Part shown: piece after piece, positions 1-12,144 of the stretch
Position numbering within the stretch: position 1 is the first letter of the stretch
How the letters are laid out: every line of letters starts with the position of its first letter
Assembly (NCBI GenBank): GCA_963575745.1
Contig: CAUYUJ010014598.1
Location: forward strand, 104,001-168,000
DNA length: 64,000 nucleotides
Source of the DNA: Prorocentrum cordatum
Lineage: Eukaryota; Sar; Dinophyceae; Prorocentrales; Prorocentraceae
Reading direction: 5' to 3'
Position numbers and translations under genes: made by a program
The notes under the pieces: generated by a model
Seen by the model: only the letters and a program-made list of their open reading frames with translations
Told to the model about the DNA's origin: nothing
Databases searched by the model: none

Positions 1-29
1 AGCATGTAGGTGGCGATCTGCGCCACAGC

Positions 30-310
30 GCTTGTGTACACCACAGTGCTTGCGTGCACCACAGCGCCTGTGTACACCACAGCGCCCATATACACCACAG
101 CAGCCGCGTGCAACACAACGCCAGTGTGTGTCACAGTGCCTGCGGGCACCACAGCGATTTTGTACACCACAGCGCCTGCGTACACCACACGGCATTGTGG
201 TGCAACACAGCAAGTGTGTACACCACAATGCCTGCGTGCACTACAGCGCCTGTGTACACCACGGCGCCTGTGTGCACGACAGCAACCGTGTGCAACAGAG
301 CACCACTGTT
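30..310. repeat. 18-bp tandem minisatellite
   Basis: About fifteen degenerate copies of an 18-base unit, consensus CACCACAGCGCCTGYGTA, lie head to tail. Because 18 is a multiple of three, all frames stay open across it; those frames are products of the repeat, not genes. Confidence 0.85.
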
Positions 311-424
311 GCATGTATAGAAGGTTAGAACTAATCCCTTATGACAGAATGGAGCGCCTGGGGATTCCATTGAAACACTTTTGCTTGTATAGGTGTTTGG
401 AACATTTCTTTTATATAGGTGCAA

Positions 425-735
425 TCGACCTACTCATCCTCCTGCTCCTGCTCCTCATCCTCCTCCCACCCTCCATCCCTCCTTCCCTCCCTCCCTCCCT
501 CCTCCTCCTTCTCCGCCACCTCCTCCTCCTCCTCCTCCTCCTCCTCCTCCCTCCTCTCTCCTCTCTCCTCTCTCCCCATCTTCCTCTTCCTTCTCCTCCT
601 CCTCCTCCACCTCCTCCTCCTCCCTCCTCTCTTCTCTCTCCTCTCCCCTCTCTCCTCCGCCTCCTCTCCCCTCTCTCTTCCGCCTCCTCCTCCTCATCAT
701 CATCCTCGAGGGGTTGCGACTGGGAAGACGACCAC
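425..735. repeat. (TCC)n pyrimidine-rich tract
   Basis: The + strand carries almost only C and T in TCC and CTCT motifs. The proline/serine/leucine frames on + and the Arg/Glu/Gly frames on - are low-complexity shadows. Confidence 0.9.
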
Positions 736-1039
736 GAAGACGTAAGCAGTCCTCCTGAGGGGTGTGCGACGTACACGGAGCTCCAGGAGTCTGCGCACGT
801 GGACGATCCCATTTTTTCCATGACGTCTGTTGGCGTCGTATCGTCGGCTTGATAGCGTTGGTGGTACTCTGCCGGCGGCGATAGGAACTCTGCGCTGAAA
901 CTTTTTGTCTTGGCCGCCACTTTTGGCCAGGATCGCGACTGTGTGCAAAATGACTCAGGTGGCTTACGCCATGCCGAAGGCCCCCAGAAGAGAGAGAGAG
1001 AGAGAGAGAGCCCGCGTCGCTAGTGGAAGAGGCTGCAGT

Positions 1040-1665
1040 TTGCCGGTGGGGGTACAGGTGGATCAGGATGAGGGGGAAGAGGGGGAGGAGGAGGAGAAGG
1101 AGGAGGAGGAGGAGGAGGAGGAGGAGGAGGAGGAGGAGGGGGAGGGGGAGGAGGAGAAGTAGGGGGAGGAGGAGAAGGAGGAGAGAAAAAGGAGCAGCAG
1201 GAGGAGGAGGAGGAGGAGGAGAGGGATGAGGAGGGGCAGGACGAGGATGAGAGAATTTGGGCAGGATGAGGATGCGGCCTGTCACAGCGCTGTTCGGGGG
1301 CTTCTTCGAAGCTTGCAGGGGGGCGCTCTGCTGGGACGAGGAGACGAGACTGAGAGGCAGGCGGAGGATGAGGCTTGTCACTGCGCTGCTTGCGGGCTTC
1401 TTCGAAGCTAGCAGGGGTGGTTTGTTGGGATGTTGCGCGGGGCCACTAGAGGGGTGGTTGGAGCTTTCCGGTGTGAGGGTCTCTTGGGATGCCTCTCAGT
1501 GGCCTTTTGGAGAGCTGTTGGGTGCATGGGGAGGGAGTAGGAGGAGGAGGAGGAGGAGGAGGAGGAGGAGGAGGAGGAGGATAATGATAATGATACTGAT
1601 CATGATGATGAAAGAAGCGCAGGAGGGGGAGGAGGAGGAGGAGGAGGAGGTGGAGGAGAAAACAT
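1040..1665. repeat. (GGA)n tracts with a ~97-bp direct repeat between them
   Basis: Two GGA-rich stretches (about 1060-1225 and 1535-1665) flank a segment in which a motif beginning CTGTCACAGCGCTGTTCGGG recurs near 1279 and 1376 and, more diverged, near 1690. No coding sequence is supported. Confidence 0.75.
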
Positions 1666-1726
1666 TGAGGGGCAGGACGACGAGAAGGTCTGTCACGGGG
1701 CTGTTCGGGGGCTTCCGGGAAGCTTT

Positions 1727-1990
1727 TTGATGCCTCTTGGGTTTTTTTGGGTGGGTTTTGGGGGACATTTTGGAGGCCTCTTGGGGATTGTTGGGGGCGC
1801 CTTTGGGGCCTCTGGGGGGTTTTGCCATCTAAGTCTTGAGGGGAAAGGCTCGAATTGTCAGTTCGTATTCCTTATCTTGAGTTTTTGTTGGTGCCCTCCT
1901 GGGACTCCCTTGGGCCGTCTTGAGGGTTCTTGGGCCCGTCTTAGGGCCCTCTTGGGCCGTCTTGGTGGTCTTTTGGGGGTGTCGTGTGCC
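1727..1990 (-). repeat. reverse-orientation relative of the GCCCAAGAG satellite
   Basis: Read on the minus strand, this stretch consists of GCCCAAGACGG-like steps plus an AT-richer island. It carries a motif of the form CGAAC..CAA.TCGAGCCTT that also occurs near 21648, 22027 and, diverged, 26381. It is an isolated inverted fragment of the large satellite found 20 kb away. Confidence 0.65.
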
Positions 1991-2925
1991 GTCCGCAGAT
2001 CCCTCGGGCCGCGGTGCACGCTGTGAAGACGAACAAGGCGAGTGCGTTAGAATTCGCCTGCCCAAAGGGCCAAGGGCGTGCTAGGATCCCCCGCAACTGG
2101 CGAACAATATTTCTAGCTCGCGCGCGCGAGGCCGCCCCTGGGAGTCCCCGGACGAGTAGTACCCCCGCAAGTCTCGGCCAACCCCCGGCCGGGTCCCGGG
2201 CCCCCCCCCCCCCCTCTTGCCCGGCCCCCCTGCTGGGCCTGCCAAAGAGACGGGGGTCGAGGCAAACAGGGGCCACCCAGAGCGCCAGATCCTGAGGGTC
2301 GTGCAGAGCCAGGGGTGCACTGACCTGGGCCAGCGCGCCGGACCCTGCAGGATCGATCTTGCGGATTCTGCAGTGCCCGACAGACCGGGGACCCGGGTCA
2401 TTAGATCCCTGAACCAGACCGGGGTGTCCGCGGTTCGGTTGCGTTCGGTTCGTTCTGGTTTGGTCGGTTTCGCCGTGTCGTTGCTTCGTTGCTGCACCAC
2501 TCGTGTTTGTGCGTTTAGGTCGGTTTTGGTTTCGCTGTCATTCTGGTCGGTCGTTGATTGTGTTGTTGCCGTGGACGTCCGTGGACCTTTCATATCTAAC
2601 CCCTCCGCGTCACTATATTCCAGTCAGTCTTGCAAAATATGCATGACGTTGGAAACACAAGTGGGTACAGTAATTTGGTAACAACCAGACAACATGGTGT
2701 CACCGGGTACGTATCGTTTCGTAGCTTCTCTTTATCTTCCCACCTTCCGCACCCTCCTCTGACGCAAAGGAGGACGCGAAGCGTTTCTCTGAGAGGTGGT
2801 TTCCATCTCTCCACTCATTTTCGGTGCGTTTGCCTGTCGACCCTTGTGGTCCCTTACCTCTCGACCCGTATGGCGCCGTCCATCCATCCATACATCAATC
2901 TATCCTCAGTTTCCTCCTGTCCCTG
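1991..2925. other. gene-free stretch
   Basis: I see no supported gene. Frames open here are short and without recognisable motifs. A C homopolymer lies near 2201 and a GGTTCG-rich patch near 2420-2470. Confidence 0.5.
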
Positions 2926-3480
2926 CCCCATCCTCCTTCCTCCTCCTTCTCCTTCCTCTCCTTGTCCCTCCTCCTCCCCCTCCCTTCTCCCTCCGCCAGC
3001 GAGCCGTGCTCGCCGTGGGAGAACAGCAGCGCCACCTTCAGCGAGCACGTCGCATTCCGCGGCGAGTTCTCCGCGGAGGAGGCCCCCACTTGAGCCTCCT
3101 CCTCCTCGTCTATGTCCGTCCTTACTCCGCCTTCCCCGTTGCTCCTCCGCCACTCTGGTCTCATCCTCCCTTCTCCCTCCACATCCTTCCTCCCCCTTCG
3201 TTCTGTCTTCCTCCATCCTCCGTCCCTCTCTCTTCCCTCCCCTCCTCTTCCTCCGCCTCCTCCTCCTCCTCCTCCTCCTCCTCCTCCTCCTCCTCCTCCT
3301 CCTTCTCCTCCTCCTCCTCCTCCTCCCTCCGCCTCCCTCTCCATCCTCCGCCTTCGCCTCCTCCTCTCCTCCTCCCCCTCCTCCTCCTCCTCCTCCTCCT
3401 CCTCCTCCTCCTCCTCCCTCCTCCTCCTCCTCCTCCTCCTCCTCCTCTCTCCTCCCTCCTCCCCCTCCTCTATCCCCGCT
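2926..3480. repeat. (TCC)n tract
   Basis: Nearly uninterrupted TCC/CCT repeats with a short mixed patch near 3000-3130. The poly-Pro, poly-Leu and poly-Ser frames (+) and poly-Glu/Arg/Gly frames (-) of 200-290 codons come from the repeat. Confidence 0.92.
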
Positions 3481-4735
3481 GGCCTCCCCAATCCTGCTCT
3501 GACGACGACGACGTTGACGAGGAGGAGGAGGACACAGACGACGGACGACGTTGACGAAAGAGAGAACGAGGACGATGATGCACGACGGAGACGGACGATG
3601 TTGAGAATCGACGAACATGGCAAGGATAGCTACTCAGGAATGAAGAGGGCGATGAGGGTGGGGGGCGGCGTGGGACATGGCAGGGAAGGAGAGGAAGGAC
3701 AAGGAATCTGACGCCTCAGCGTAGTGGCCGTTCCAGGGCTCGGCAGAGCAAGAGGACGAGTACCATCCGTGCTGCCCCTCGCAAGAAGACCCCGCCCACC
3801 TGGCGAGTGAAAAGGAGGGGGGGAGGAAGGCGAGGAGGATCTCGAGGAGGATCACGGAGCAGATCACGAGGAGGAGTTCGAGGACGAGGGGAGGAACATG
3901 AGGCTTACGAGGACGAGGAAGACGAGGAGGATCACGAGGCTTGTTAGATGCTAGGTGGCAGGTTTTGGGTGGCCTCCAGGAGGCCTGCCCCGAGTCCCGG
4001 GCGTGGGCTGGAAGGACCTGCGAGGATCTGGTGGGGATGCGCACCGCGATGCGGGATCACTACAGAGGAGGACGAGGGAGATGACTTGAGGTATTTTGGC
4101 TCCGGGCGCCTTAACCCCATGATGGTGGGCCCAGATCCCTGGTGTCACCACCTTGGAGGGCACGGTAGCCCGACGGAACAACATCCTCTGGTGTGCGGCG
4201 CCCCTTTGGATTAGTGGTCGTTTTTTATTTGTTGTTTTGCTGATCGGCGCGGGCCCTCGCCCCCCCCCCTCCCCCCCCCTGGAGAAGATCTTGGCTGTTT
4301 GGGGCGCCTGCTTCGAGCAGGTGGAGCTTCCCCAATAATGGACGCACTGCTGCAAAGAGTCGCACTAAGCAGAGGTCCAGAGCCAGAGCCCCCCCCTCCC
4401 CCCCCCCTTCCTCCCAATGTCGAAACGCCCGAAAAGAACGGTCACTTAATACACTTTCTGGTGTGCGGCGTGCCTTGGGTTAGTAATAAATCCTCTGGTG
4501 CGCTTGCACTGCGGGGCATTGTGGCACGTCTGTAGAGAGTGCTACCAGATCCGAGCTTCCGTATCGCAATGACTGCGCGGGCCCTGGAGATGCGGTAGCT
4601 CACGTTTTTATCTTTAAAATGCTGCGAACTATGCCGATGCTTACGCCTGTTCATCGACAGGGGTGGGCATCCCGCTCCCGCCTCACCAACGGGCCTCGTG
4701 GACGCACAGTGGCGCCGCAGTGGGGCCCTACCTCC
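3481..4735. other. gene-free stretch with purine-rich patches
   Basis: GACGACG and GAGGA patches (3500-3960) give way to mixed sequence with several C homopolymers (4260-4280, 4390-4415). No frame shows recognisable protein motifs. Confidence 0.5.
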
Positions 4736-5345
4736 CACTGCCGGCATTTCCGCCCGGCTGTGTCCTGGAGGTCAGTACCTCAGGTGTGCGAGTGTGGAGA
4801 GAGTGCACGGGAACGCCGGCATTGCCACCAGTCTGTGCCCTGGAGGTCCATGCCTCGTGAGTGGGGCATATGTTCAGGCCCGCCAGCCTAGTCACCAGGT
4901 TGTGACCTGAATGTGAGTACACTCGTGGAGGATAGACAAGACCGCCAGTTTTGCCGCCGGGCTGCGTCCTGGAGGTTGGTACCTCTGGAGTGCATGCGTG
5001 GACTGGAAGCAGGACCGCCAGCATTGCCGCTGGCTTGTGTCCTGGAGATCAGTACCTCCGGTGTGCGAGCGCGGAGAGAGTGCACAGGACCGCCGGCGTT
5101 GCCGCTGGTCTGTGTCCTGGAGGTTGATGCCTCGATAATCGGGTATATTTTCAGGCCCGCATGCCTAGTCACCAGGTCGCGACTTGAATGTGAATGCCTC
5201 TTGTGCGCACGTGTCGAGGGTAATTCAACAGGATCGCCAGCGTTGCCGCCAGGCTGCGTCCTGTAGGTCGGTACCTCAGGTGTGCGGGTGTGGAATGAAA
5301 GCAGGACCGCCGGCCTTGCCGCTGGGCAGTGTCCTTGAGGCCAGC
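4736..5345. repeat. ~63-77-bp minisatellite, about nine units
   Basis: The phrase GCCGGCRTTGCCGC..GG followed by TGTCCTGGAGGT recurs at about 4740, 4815, 4880, 4943, 5017, 5092, 5159, 5236 and 5309. Spacing alternates between roughly 63-67 and 73-77 bases, pointing to two unit types interleaved. Confidence 0.8.
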
Positions 5346-5509
5346 ACACTTGCTGGCCCCTTGCCACTGTCTCCCCGAGGCTCACTCCACTGGGGGCTCG
5401 GCTGGGGTGCTCGTCGGATGTGGCATCCCGCACCCTTAGTGGCGTCCCGCGCGTCCCCAACCGACTCCCCCAGAGGAGTATCGAGCAGCATTGGCACGGG
5501 GAGGGCAAT

Positions 5510-5870
5510 GGGGAGGAGGAGGAGGAGGAGGAGGAGGAGGAGGACGAGGAGGAGGACGAGGAGGAGGAGAAGGAGGGGGAGGGAAGTAGTAGTAGTAGTA
5601 GGAGGAGGAGGAGGAGGAGGAGGAGGAGGAGGAGGAGGAGGAGGGGGGGAGTGAGGGAGGGGAAGTAGGAGGAGGGGAGGAGGACGAGGAGGAGGAGAAG
5701 GACGAGGACGAGGACGTAGAGGAGGAGGAGGGAGGAGGGAGGAGGGAGGATGGAGAAGGGGGGAGGAGGGAGGGGGGAGGGGGTGGAACAGGAAGAGAAG
5801 GGAGGAGGCGGGAGAGGAGGAGGAAGGGGGAGGGGGAGGAGGATGAGGGGGAGGGAGGAGCGGGGAGACG
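5510..5870. repeat. (GGA)n tract
   Basis: GGA/GAGGAGGAC repeats with a short AGT run (5586-5602). No gene. Confidence 0.9.
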
Positions 5871-6384
5871 TAGAGGAGTGGCGAGGCAGGGAAGAGACCG
5901 CCGCCAGGCCTCCCAGGCGGGGTTCTTTTCCGCCCTCAAGCCGCCGCGGGTCGGCGAGGACGGCCTCGTCCTCGTCCTCTTTCTCCTCCGCAGTGTCGTC
6001 CTCCTCGTCCTGCTAATCCGCGAATTCGCTCTTCTCTCTCCCTCGCCATCCTCCGTGTCTTCCGCCTTGTCCTCCTCCTCCTCTTCCTGGCCCTCTTCGG
6101 CCTGATCCTCGTGATCCTCCTCCTTGTTCCCCCCGAGTTCTCCTTGTTCCTCCGCATCGCCCGTCTTCAGCAGCAGCCTTCTTTCCCTCCTCAGCCCTCC
6201 TTCATCCCCGGCCGACCACTACTCCGCCTCGTCTACCTCGGGGCCAGGAGGGAAAACGGGGGAGAGGAGGCGGAGGGAAAACGGGGGAGGGGGAGGGGAG
6301 GCGGGAGGAGGGGCCGAGGACCTGGCCCGCAGCGCCACAAGGATACTTGGGCCGATATTGGAAAGAGAAAAGTGTGTAGATATA

Positions 6385-6735
<351 letters not shown>

Positions 6736-6739
6736 GTTT

Positions 6740-9390
6740 CGGACAGTGCCAGTCTGGGGCGCCAGGGGTGCACGCTCCCCCCCCGCTCAGCTCGTTGACG
6801 GAGCAGCGGGGAGCCTCGCTCCCATGGCTGCCTCGCCCAGCCCGTTGACTGGCGCCACGTGTGCCCCCTCCCCCCTCGAGCTTGGCATCGCTCGGGCGCG
6901 CGAATTGTCTTCGGAGTCGCCGGCGCCAGAAAGTCTGAATCGTCTAGGAGCATCTTCGATCATCTGGACAGTGACGTTTCAGCGATGGCGAGTAAGGCGG
7001 CGGCGGGGGGGGGGGCAGGCCATGGCGCCGGCACGGAGGCAGCTTAGAGAGAGACAGGGGAGGGGGGCAATGAATGAGGAGAACAGGGATTTCTCTTGGA
7101 TCTCGCATGCCTGATCCACTCAGCCGTGAGCGCGACGGCAGAGACGACGAAAACGAGCGTGCCGCCTGCCCCCAGGCCTGTCCTGGGCGACAGGGCGGAG
7201 ACTCCTAAAGCGCACGCGGCCGAAACATCGACCACCGCTTGAACCGGGGGAAAGGGGGGCAGGGGTGCCAGGGGCGAGGAAAGCCCACGAAATTACTGAA
7301 TGGATGCGTGCCCTTCTGCCCGCTCCCTTGCGCAATTTCTCAGTTTTCCTGCCGGTTGTCCCTGACCGCGTCCTTCTGCTCATCCTCCGCACCTTCCTCG
7401 CTTCTCCCCATCCTCCCCCCTGGTTTGCTCAGCGCTGCCCTCGTTCATCCTGCCCCCCTCACCTTCCGCCATCGCTCTTCGCACGATCTTGGTTGTCTCG
7501 CTTCCATTCGTGCCCCCTCAACTCCCCCGCGCGCCAGAGGACGTCGTCTGCTACCAGAGGGACAAGTGGCTGAGACGTGGCATCGTGAAGCGGGTCAAGG
7601 CCGAATGGCTGCCTCCGCCACCTCGTTTTCCTTCACTCGTTTTCCGGGGGGGGGGCACGTCGCGTCCCCCCCCGCTGCGGGTCGTCCTCACGGGTTGCCC
7701 CCTTTTTCCCGCCACCCTTCGCCACGTCCCTTCCAGTCCGCTTTCCGTTCTCCCATCCGTTTTTTTTTTCCACGTTCCCTCTTCCTTTTCGTCCTCCCAC
7801 GATCATCCTTCCCCCGTCCCTTTCTATTGCGTTTATTCCCCCCCCCCCGTTCCACAGTTTTTGCAGAAAAATCCGCGTTCCATCCACCTCGCGTTGTGAC
7901 CCTGCCTTACCATCCCCAATATCCAGTCCCTGTGTGTTCTACATCATCACGTCCATCTGCTCATCCACACCATACATCCTCGTTTCTCATTCATCATGTT
8001 TCTCTTCTTCGTTTGCCACATGATCTTGAGCGTTCGCATCAAAACGTTCCTGCATCGTCGTTCCTGGCGCAGGGGTAGCGAGGCATGGTGAGATCGGAAC
8101 AGCGCCAGAGCAACCACAATGGTTTTTTTTTGGGGGGGAATTTGTCCTGATGTTCCTCCCCTTCATTCCCCTTCCCCTCCGTTTCCTCTCCATTGCCCTC
8201 GCCAGACCAGGCACGCATGATGTACATGATATGCTTGGACCCATGGCGCGCAGTCTCTGCTTCGAGACGCACGCGCGCAATGGGCCAGGATACTTCTGAC
8301 GCTGAGTTCCCAAGAGGGGCACGCCAATTGAAACATAATAAGAACGTCGTGGCAAAGCGAACATGGGGCGTATGCGAGGGATTTTTCGTTTCGTAGTATT
8401 CCTTTTTGATCCCACGCAGTTTCCCCTCACGAGCACTTACAGGGGGGGCACATTCTTAGTGCACAAATCGATACAGGACGTCGTTACCGCAGATGTTCCA
8501 CAATGCCCTCATCAATCCCCTTCTCTTTCGGCCTCTATCCTTCCCTTTTGTGGGAGTTGCGGGGTATTTGCTGTACGTGGTGACCATGCCTCCCTTCCTC
8601 CACCCCAGTTGCGTATAGAGTGTGCCCTTCGAGTACGTGGGGAGTGCAGCTACGCATCGAATGCATGATCCCCCTCTTGTGGAAGGCGCGTGACCTGGCA
8701 CAACCCAAATCAACATCGCATGCGCACTCAAGCGTCCTATGTTCCGTACGCCGTCGTCTTCCGTACACGGTGTGCCCTTACGCACGCGCGAGGCAATTCT
8801 CCGAATCGGACGTGCATGTTGTTGGTGTGTAACATTCCCCCGCGTGTAGAGAAAGATGAACGCACCACTGAAAGACGGGTCAAGGCACAAAGTGAAACCA
8901 GGGGGTCGTTCGCTTCATCTTGGACCAATCCAAACATCTCCGCCTTCTCCTCCCCCTACAGTAGGCTCGTGCCGTGCCGACGCGACAGCTGTCCCTAGGC
9001 GGGAGTTCAAGGACGAACGCCACCAAAGACTCAGGTTCGGCCAACATGGATCGATCTGGCGATCGAGGAATCAGCCGATCGTTCAAGGCTGAACGACCTA
9101 CACGTTGTTCGAAATCCACGGCGGGTTCGTCACGACGCGAACCTGCCGTACAGCCGGCCCGGATTAGTAGGTCGACCCTGCCAAATCAAGGGTGCCCTTT
9201 TGTCTTGTGTTTCGCGACCCGTGCCTCCTGCATTCCTACGGCGGTGTGGCTCTCGGAAGGGTCTTTTGTCCTCGCGTGTCTTGTCCAATGACGCCCGGGG
9301 GGAGGCAGCGGAGGGCCTCGGCCCGCGACAGGTCCGCACCGGGGACGGCACGGCGGGCCTGCAGCAGGGAGCCCAGGGCGCCTGGGTGTT
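6740..9390. other. gene-free, partly unique sequence
   Basis: This 2.6-kb stretch is less repetitive than its surroundings and has several 70-280-codon frames on both strands, but none shows a domain, conserved motif or consistent codon character. Short C, G and T homopolymers (7650, 7768, 7844, 8125) break it up. An unrecognised low-copy exon cannot be excluded. Confidence 0.45.
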
Positions 9391-9394
9391 GGTG

Positions 9395-9605
9395 AAGGAC
9401 AAGGCCCTCCTCCTGCTCCTACTCCTCCTCCTCCTCCTCCTCCTCCTCCTCCTCCCCCTCCTCCCCCTCCTCCTCCCTCCTCCTTATCCTCCTCCTCCCT
9501 CCTCCTCCTCTCCTCCTCCTCCTCCTCCTCCTCCTCCTCCTCCTCCCCCTCCTCCTCCCCCTCCTCCTCTTCCTCCTCCTCCTCGTCCTCCTCCTCCTCC
9601 GCCTG
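9395..9605. repeat. (TCC)n tract
   Basis: Continuous TCC repeat; open poly-Leu/Pro (+) and poly-Glu/Gly (-) frames are shadows. Confidence 0.92.
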
Positions 9606-9847
9606 GGTCGCGGTGTGGGGGCGCACGACGATGGTGACGCTTACGGGTGCAGTCAAGAGATTGAAATACTGTCAACCCGCACAGAACGGATGGGCAAGCC
9701 TCTCAAGGGTACCTTTGCATCCTTGCCTCTTCGGTCCATCCTTGGCCACTTTCGCTGGCCGCGCCCTGTCCGAAAAGCTTGGGAATGGGCGCCCAAGGCC
9801 CTTGCATCTTTATCGCGCATCCTTACTATACGGGTACTGTAATCCAG

Positions 9848-9877
9848 GCCGCATCGCCGATTCATCGGCGATGCGGC
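9848..9877. repeat. perfect 13-bp-arm hairpin GCCGCATCGCCGA
   Basis: GCCGCATCGCCGA is followed after four bases by its exact reverse complement. The core GCATCGCCGATG recurs near 9918 and, in a second locus, near 19806, so it belongs to a small repeated motif cluster. Confidence 0.7.
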
Positions 9878-10384
9878 GCGATGTAGAGCGCGATGTCCTC
9901 CGTGCCGATGGCGCCGAAGCATCGCCGATGACGCCGCTGGGCTCATTGAGTCCAAGACTCTGGCAGGTTTGGCAGGACAAGGGCTTTTTTGTTCGGCTTG
10001 AGGGCTAGAGTTGAAGCACCTTGACAGGGAACCTAGCGCTCACATTGCTAGATCCGTTCCCTCCTCCGACGCTTCATGTCGCTAATGCACAAAAGTTGTT
10101 GAAACGTGTTCGTTGACAAAACAGTGTGCGAGGTTTACACGAGGCGCAGTCGGATAGCATTGTGTAGATCTGATCCCCAGCACCATGCGTTCTTTGCTAT
10201 GATTGGCATGCTTACACAGAACATGTCGACAGCCGAAGCGGAAGCCTAGACAGGCGCAGCGAATCGATGATCAGCCATCGTCTTGCCATTTTGTAGGCAC
10301 GATGCTGGTGAGCAATATTGATGTCACAGCCTGCTGGACAATATTTCTCAGCGCAGCAACATTTGGCGGCCAGGTGAAGTCAGG

Positions 10385-10520
10385 CTCTCTGGTGAGTTCC
10401 GTTGGCCACGGACCCTCTTAATGATCCATTAGTATGTCCGCTTCTTCACACTCCCTCCTGCTATCCTGCCACACTACCATTACCCTCTGGTTCCTCGCCC
10501 TCGTCATCTCTTCCCGCCTC
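10385..10520 (+). repeat. dispersed duplicated segment A, copy 1
   Basis: Sequence from GTGAGTTCCGTTGGCCACGG through CCTGCCACACTACCATTACC to TTCCCGCCTC matches, with substitutions and small gaps, the segment at 19278-19400. It contains no coding signal I recognise. Confidence 0.65.
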
Positions 10521-10639
10521 TTGACTCGATATATTTTCCCAGTCGTTGTTGTGAGTTTGTTTTGAAGAGACAGCGTCCCTGCGTCACCTGCCTTCTCGCC
10601 CCCCTCCCTCCTCTCACCTTTGACCTGCGCGTGCCCCTG

Positions 10640-11600
10640 TTTCGGCACGCTTCGTGGCCCCATATGGATCTGCATCGAAGGCCCCTGCGGCAGCGTCCGC
10701 ATGCGGTACCCGCACCCGATTCGGCACCCCCTTCACACAGTTCGCGGCCCCAATTGGAAGCTCCACCGGAAGGTTGCAACCCGCACCCGACTCGTCACAC
10801 CCCTCACACGTCTCGTGGCCCCATAGAAAGATCCACCGAAGGCCCCAGCGGCCAGCCCGCATGGCGCACCCGCACCCGATTCGGCACACCCCTCACACGT
10901 TTCGTGTCCCCATGAGGAGCTCCACCGAAGGCCCCAACGGCAGCGTCCGCATGGCGCACACGCACGCGATCCGGAGCCCCCCTCACACGGTTCGTGGCCC
11001 CGTAGGGAGTTCCAGCGAGAACCCCATCGGCAGGGTCTGCATGGCACATCCCTCACACACTTCGTGGTCCCATATGGGAGCGCCACCCAAGGCCCCAGCG
11101 GCAAGGTCCGCATGGCGCACCCGCACCCAATTAGGCGCACCTCTCACACACTGCGAAAGCCCCAGTGGCAGCGCCCGCATAACGCACCCGCACCCAATCC
11201 GGCAAACCCCTCACACGTTTCGTGGCCCCACGAGGAACACAGAAAGCCTTTCGGCAGCGCCCGCATGGCGCACCCGCACCCAAGTTGGCACACCCTTCGC
11301 ACGTTTCGTGGCCCCACAGGGAGCCCCACCGCAGACCCGAGCGGCAACGTCCGCATGGCGTACCCGCACCCAAGTCGGCACACCCGTCACACGTTTCGGG
11401 GCCCCGCATGGGATTCCATCGAAGGCCCCAGCGGCAGCGCCCGCATGGCGTAACCGCACCCAGTTCAGCACACCACTCGCACAGCATATTGGAGCTTCAC
11501 CGAAGGCCCCAGCGGCAGCTTCCGCATGACGCACACGCACCCAACTCGGCACATCCTCGACACGCTTCGTGGCCTTATACTGGGGCTCTGCCGCAGGACC
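10640..11600. repeat. 90-bp minisatellite array (about 11 units)
   Basis: A unit containing TTCGTGGCCCCATAGGGAGC, then CACCGAAGGCCCCAGCGGCA, then CGCACCCGCACCCRATTCGG recurs with TTCGTGGCCC starting at 10651, 10741, 10812, 10901, 10991, 11061, 11219, 11304, 11394 and 11566. Spacing is mostly 85-90 bases, with 70-71-base short forms. Frames of up to 319 codons stay open because 90 is divisible by three. The same family occurs at 36090-36395. Confidence 0.88.
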
Positions 11601-11719
11601 CAGCGGCCGAAGGCCTTCACGCGAATGCGGGACTCGCAGCTGCAGATTGTTGGGCCTTTTGCGCCAGGATGATTCTGCCCTGGCGTGTTGGTGTCGCTAC
11701 CAAGGCCAATTTCCCCCAC

Positions 11720-11880
11720 CTGCGGGCAGCGGTAACGATCGTACGTAAGGAAGGGGGGGAGTGGGGCCTGGACCACGTGCAGGTGCTCGCGCGAATATTC
11801 TGGCGATTGCAGTGCACCCCACCCCCGCCCCGACGTGCCCCACCCCGCTCCAGCGTTACTGTGTCCCCCGGGGCCCGCAT
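11720..11880 (+). repeat. dispersed duplicated segment B, copy 1
   Basis: GGTAACGATCGTACG, GTGCTCGCGCGAATATTCTG and GGCGATTGCAGTGCACCCC match in order the segment at about 19460-19600. In the second locus segments A and B are almost adjacent; here the 90-bp minisatellite lies between them. Confidence 0.6.
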
Positions 11881-12002
11881 CCGCCCCCGCCGGGCAACGA
11901 CCGCCTCGAGAAGTAATACCAAAGAAACAGTCTTCTTCAGCTCCTTGCCTCTTCCGCCCTCCTCCATCCTCCGTCCTCTTGCCTTCGACGCGGCTGGCGT
12001 CT

Positions 12003-12080
12003 CCGGCGCCTCCCCTGGCGCGTGTCGCGCACGAGGGAGGGGGGCCCAGTGCCGATCCAGGGCGTCCGCGCGGAGCTCCG
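12003..12080. repeat. fold-back GC-rich element, right-half copy
   Basis: CCGGCGCC..TGGCGCGT..GAGGGAGGGGGG followed by GATCCAGG and CCGCGCGGAGCTCCG matches the right half of the complete fold-back copy at 42368-42525. Confidence 0.5.
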
Positions 12081-12144
12081 ACCGTGTTTTTTTGATATGC
12101 AGCGGTCGGTCTTGTGGGGTGTGGCTCTCCCTTTCGCTCGGAAA

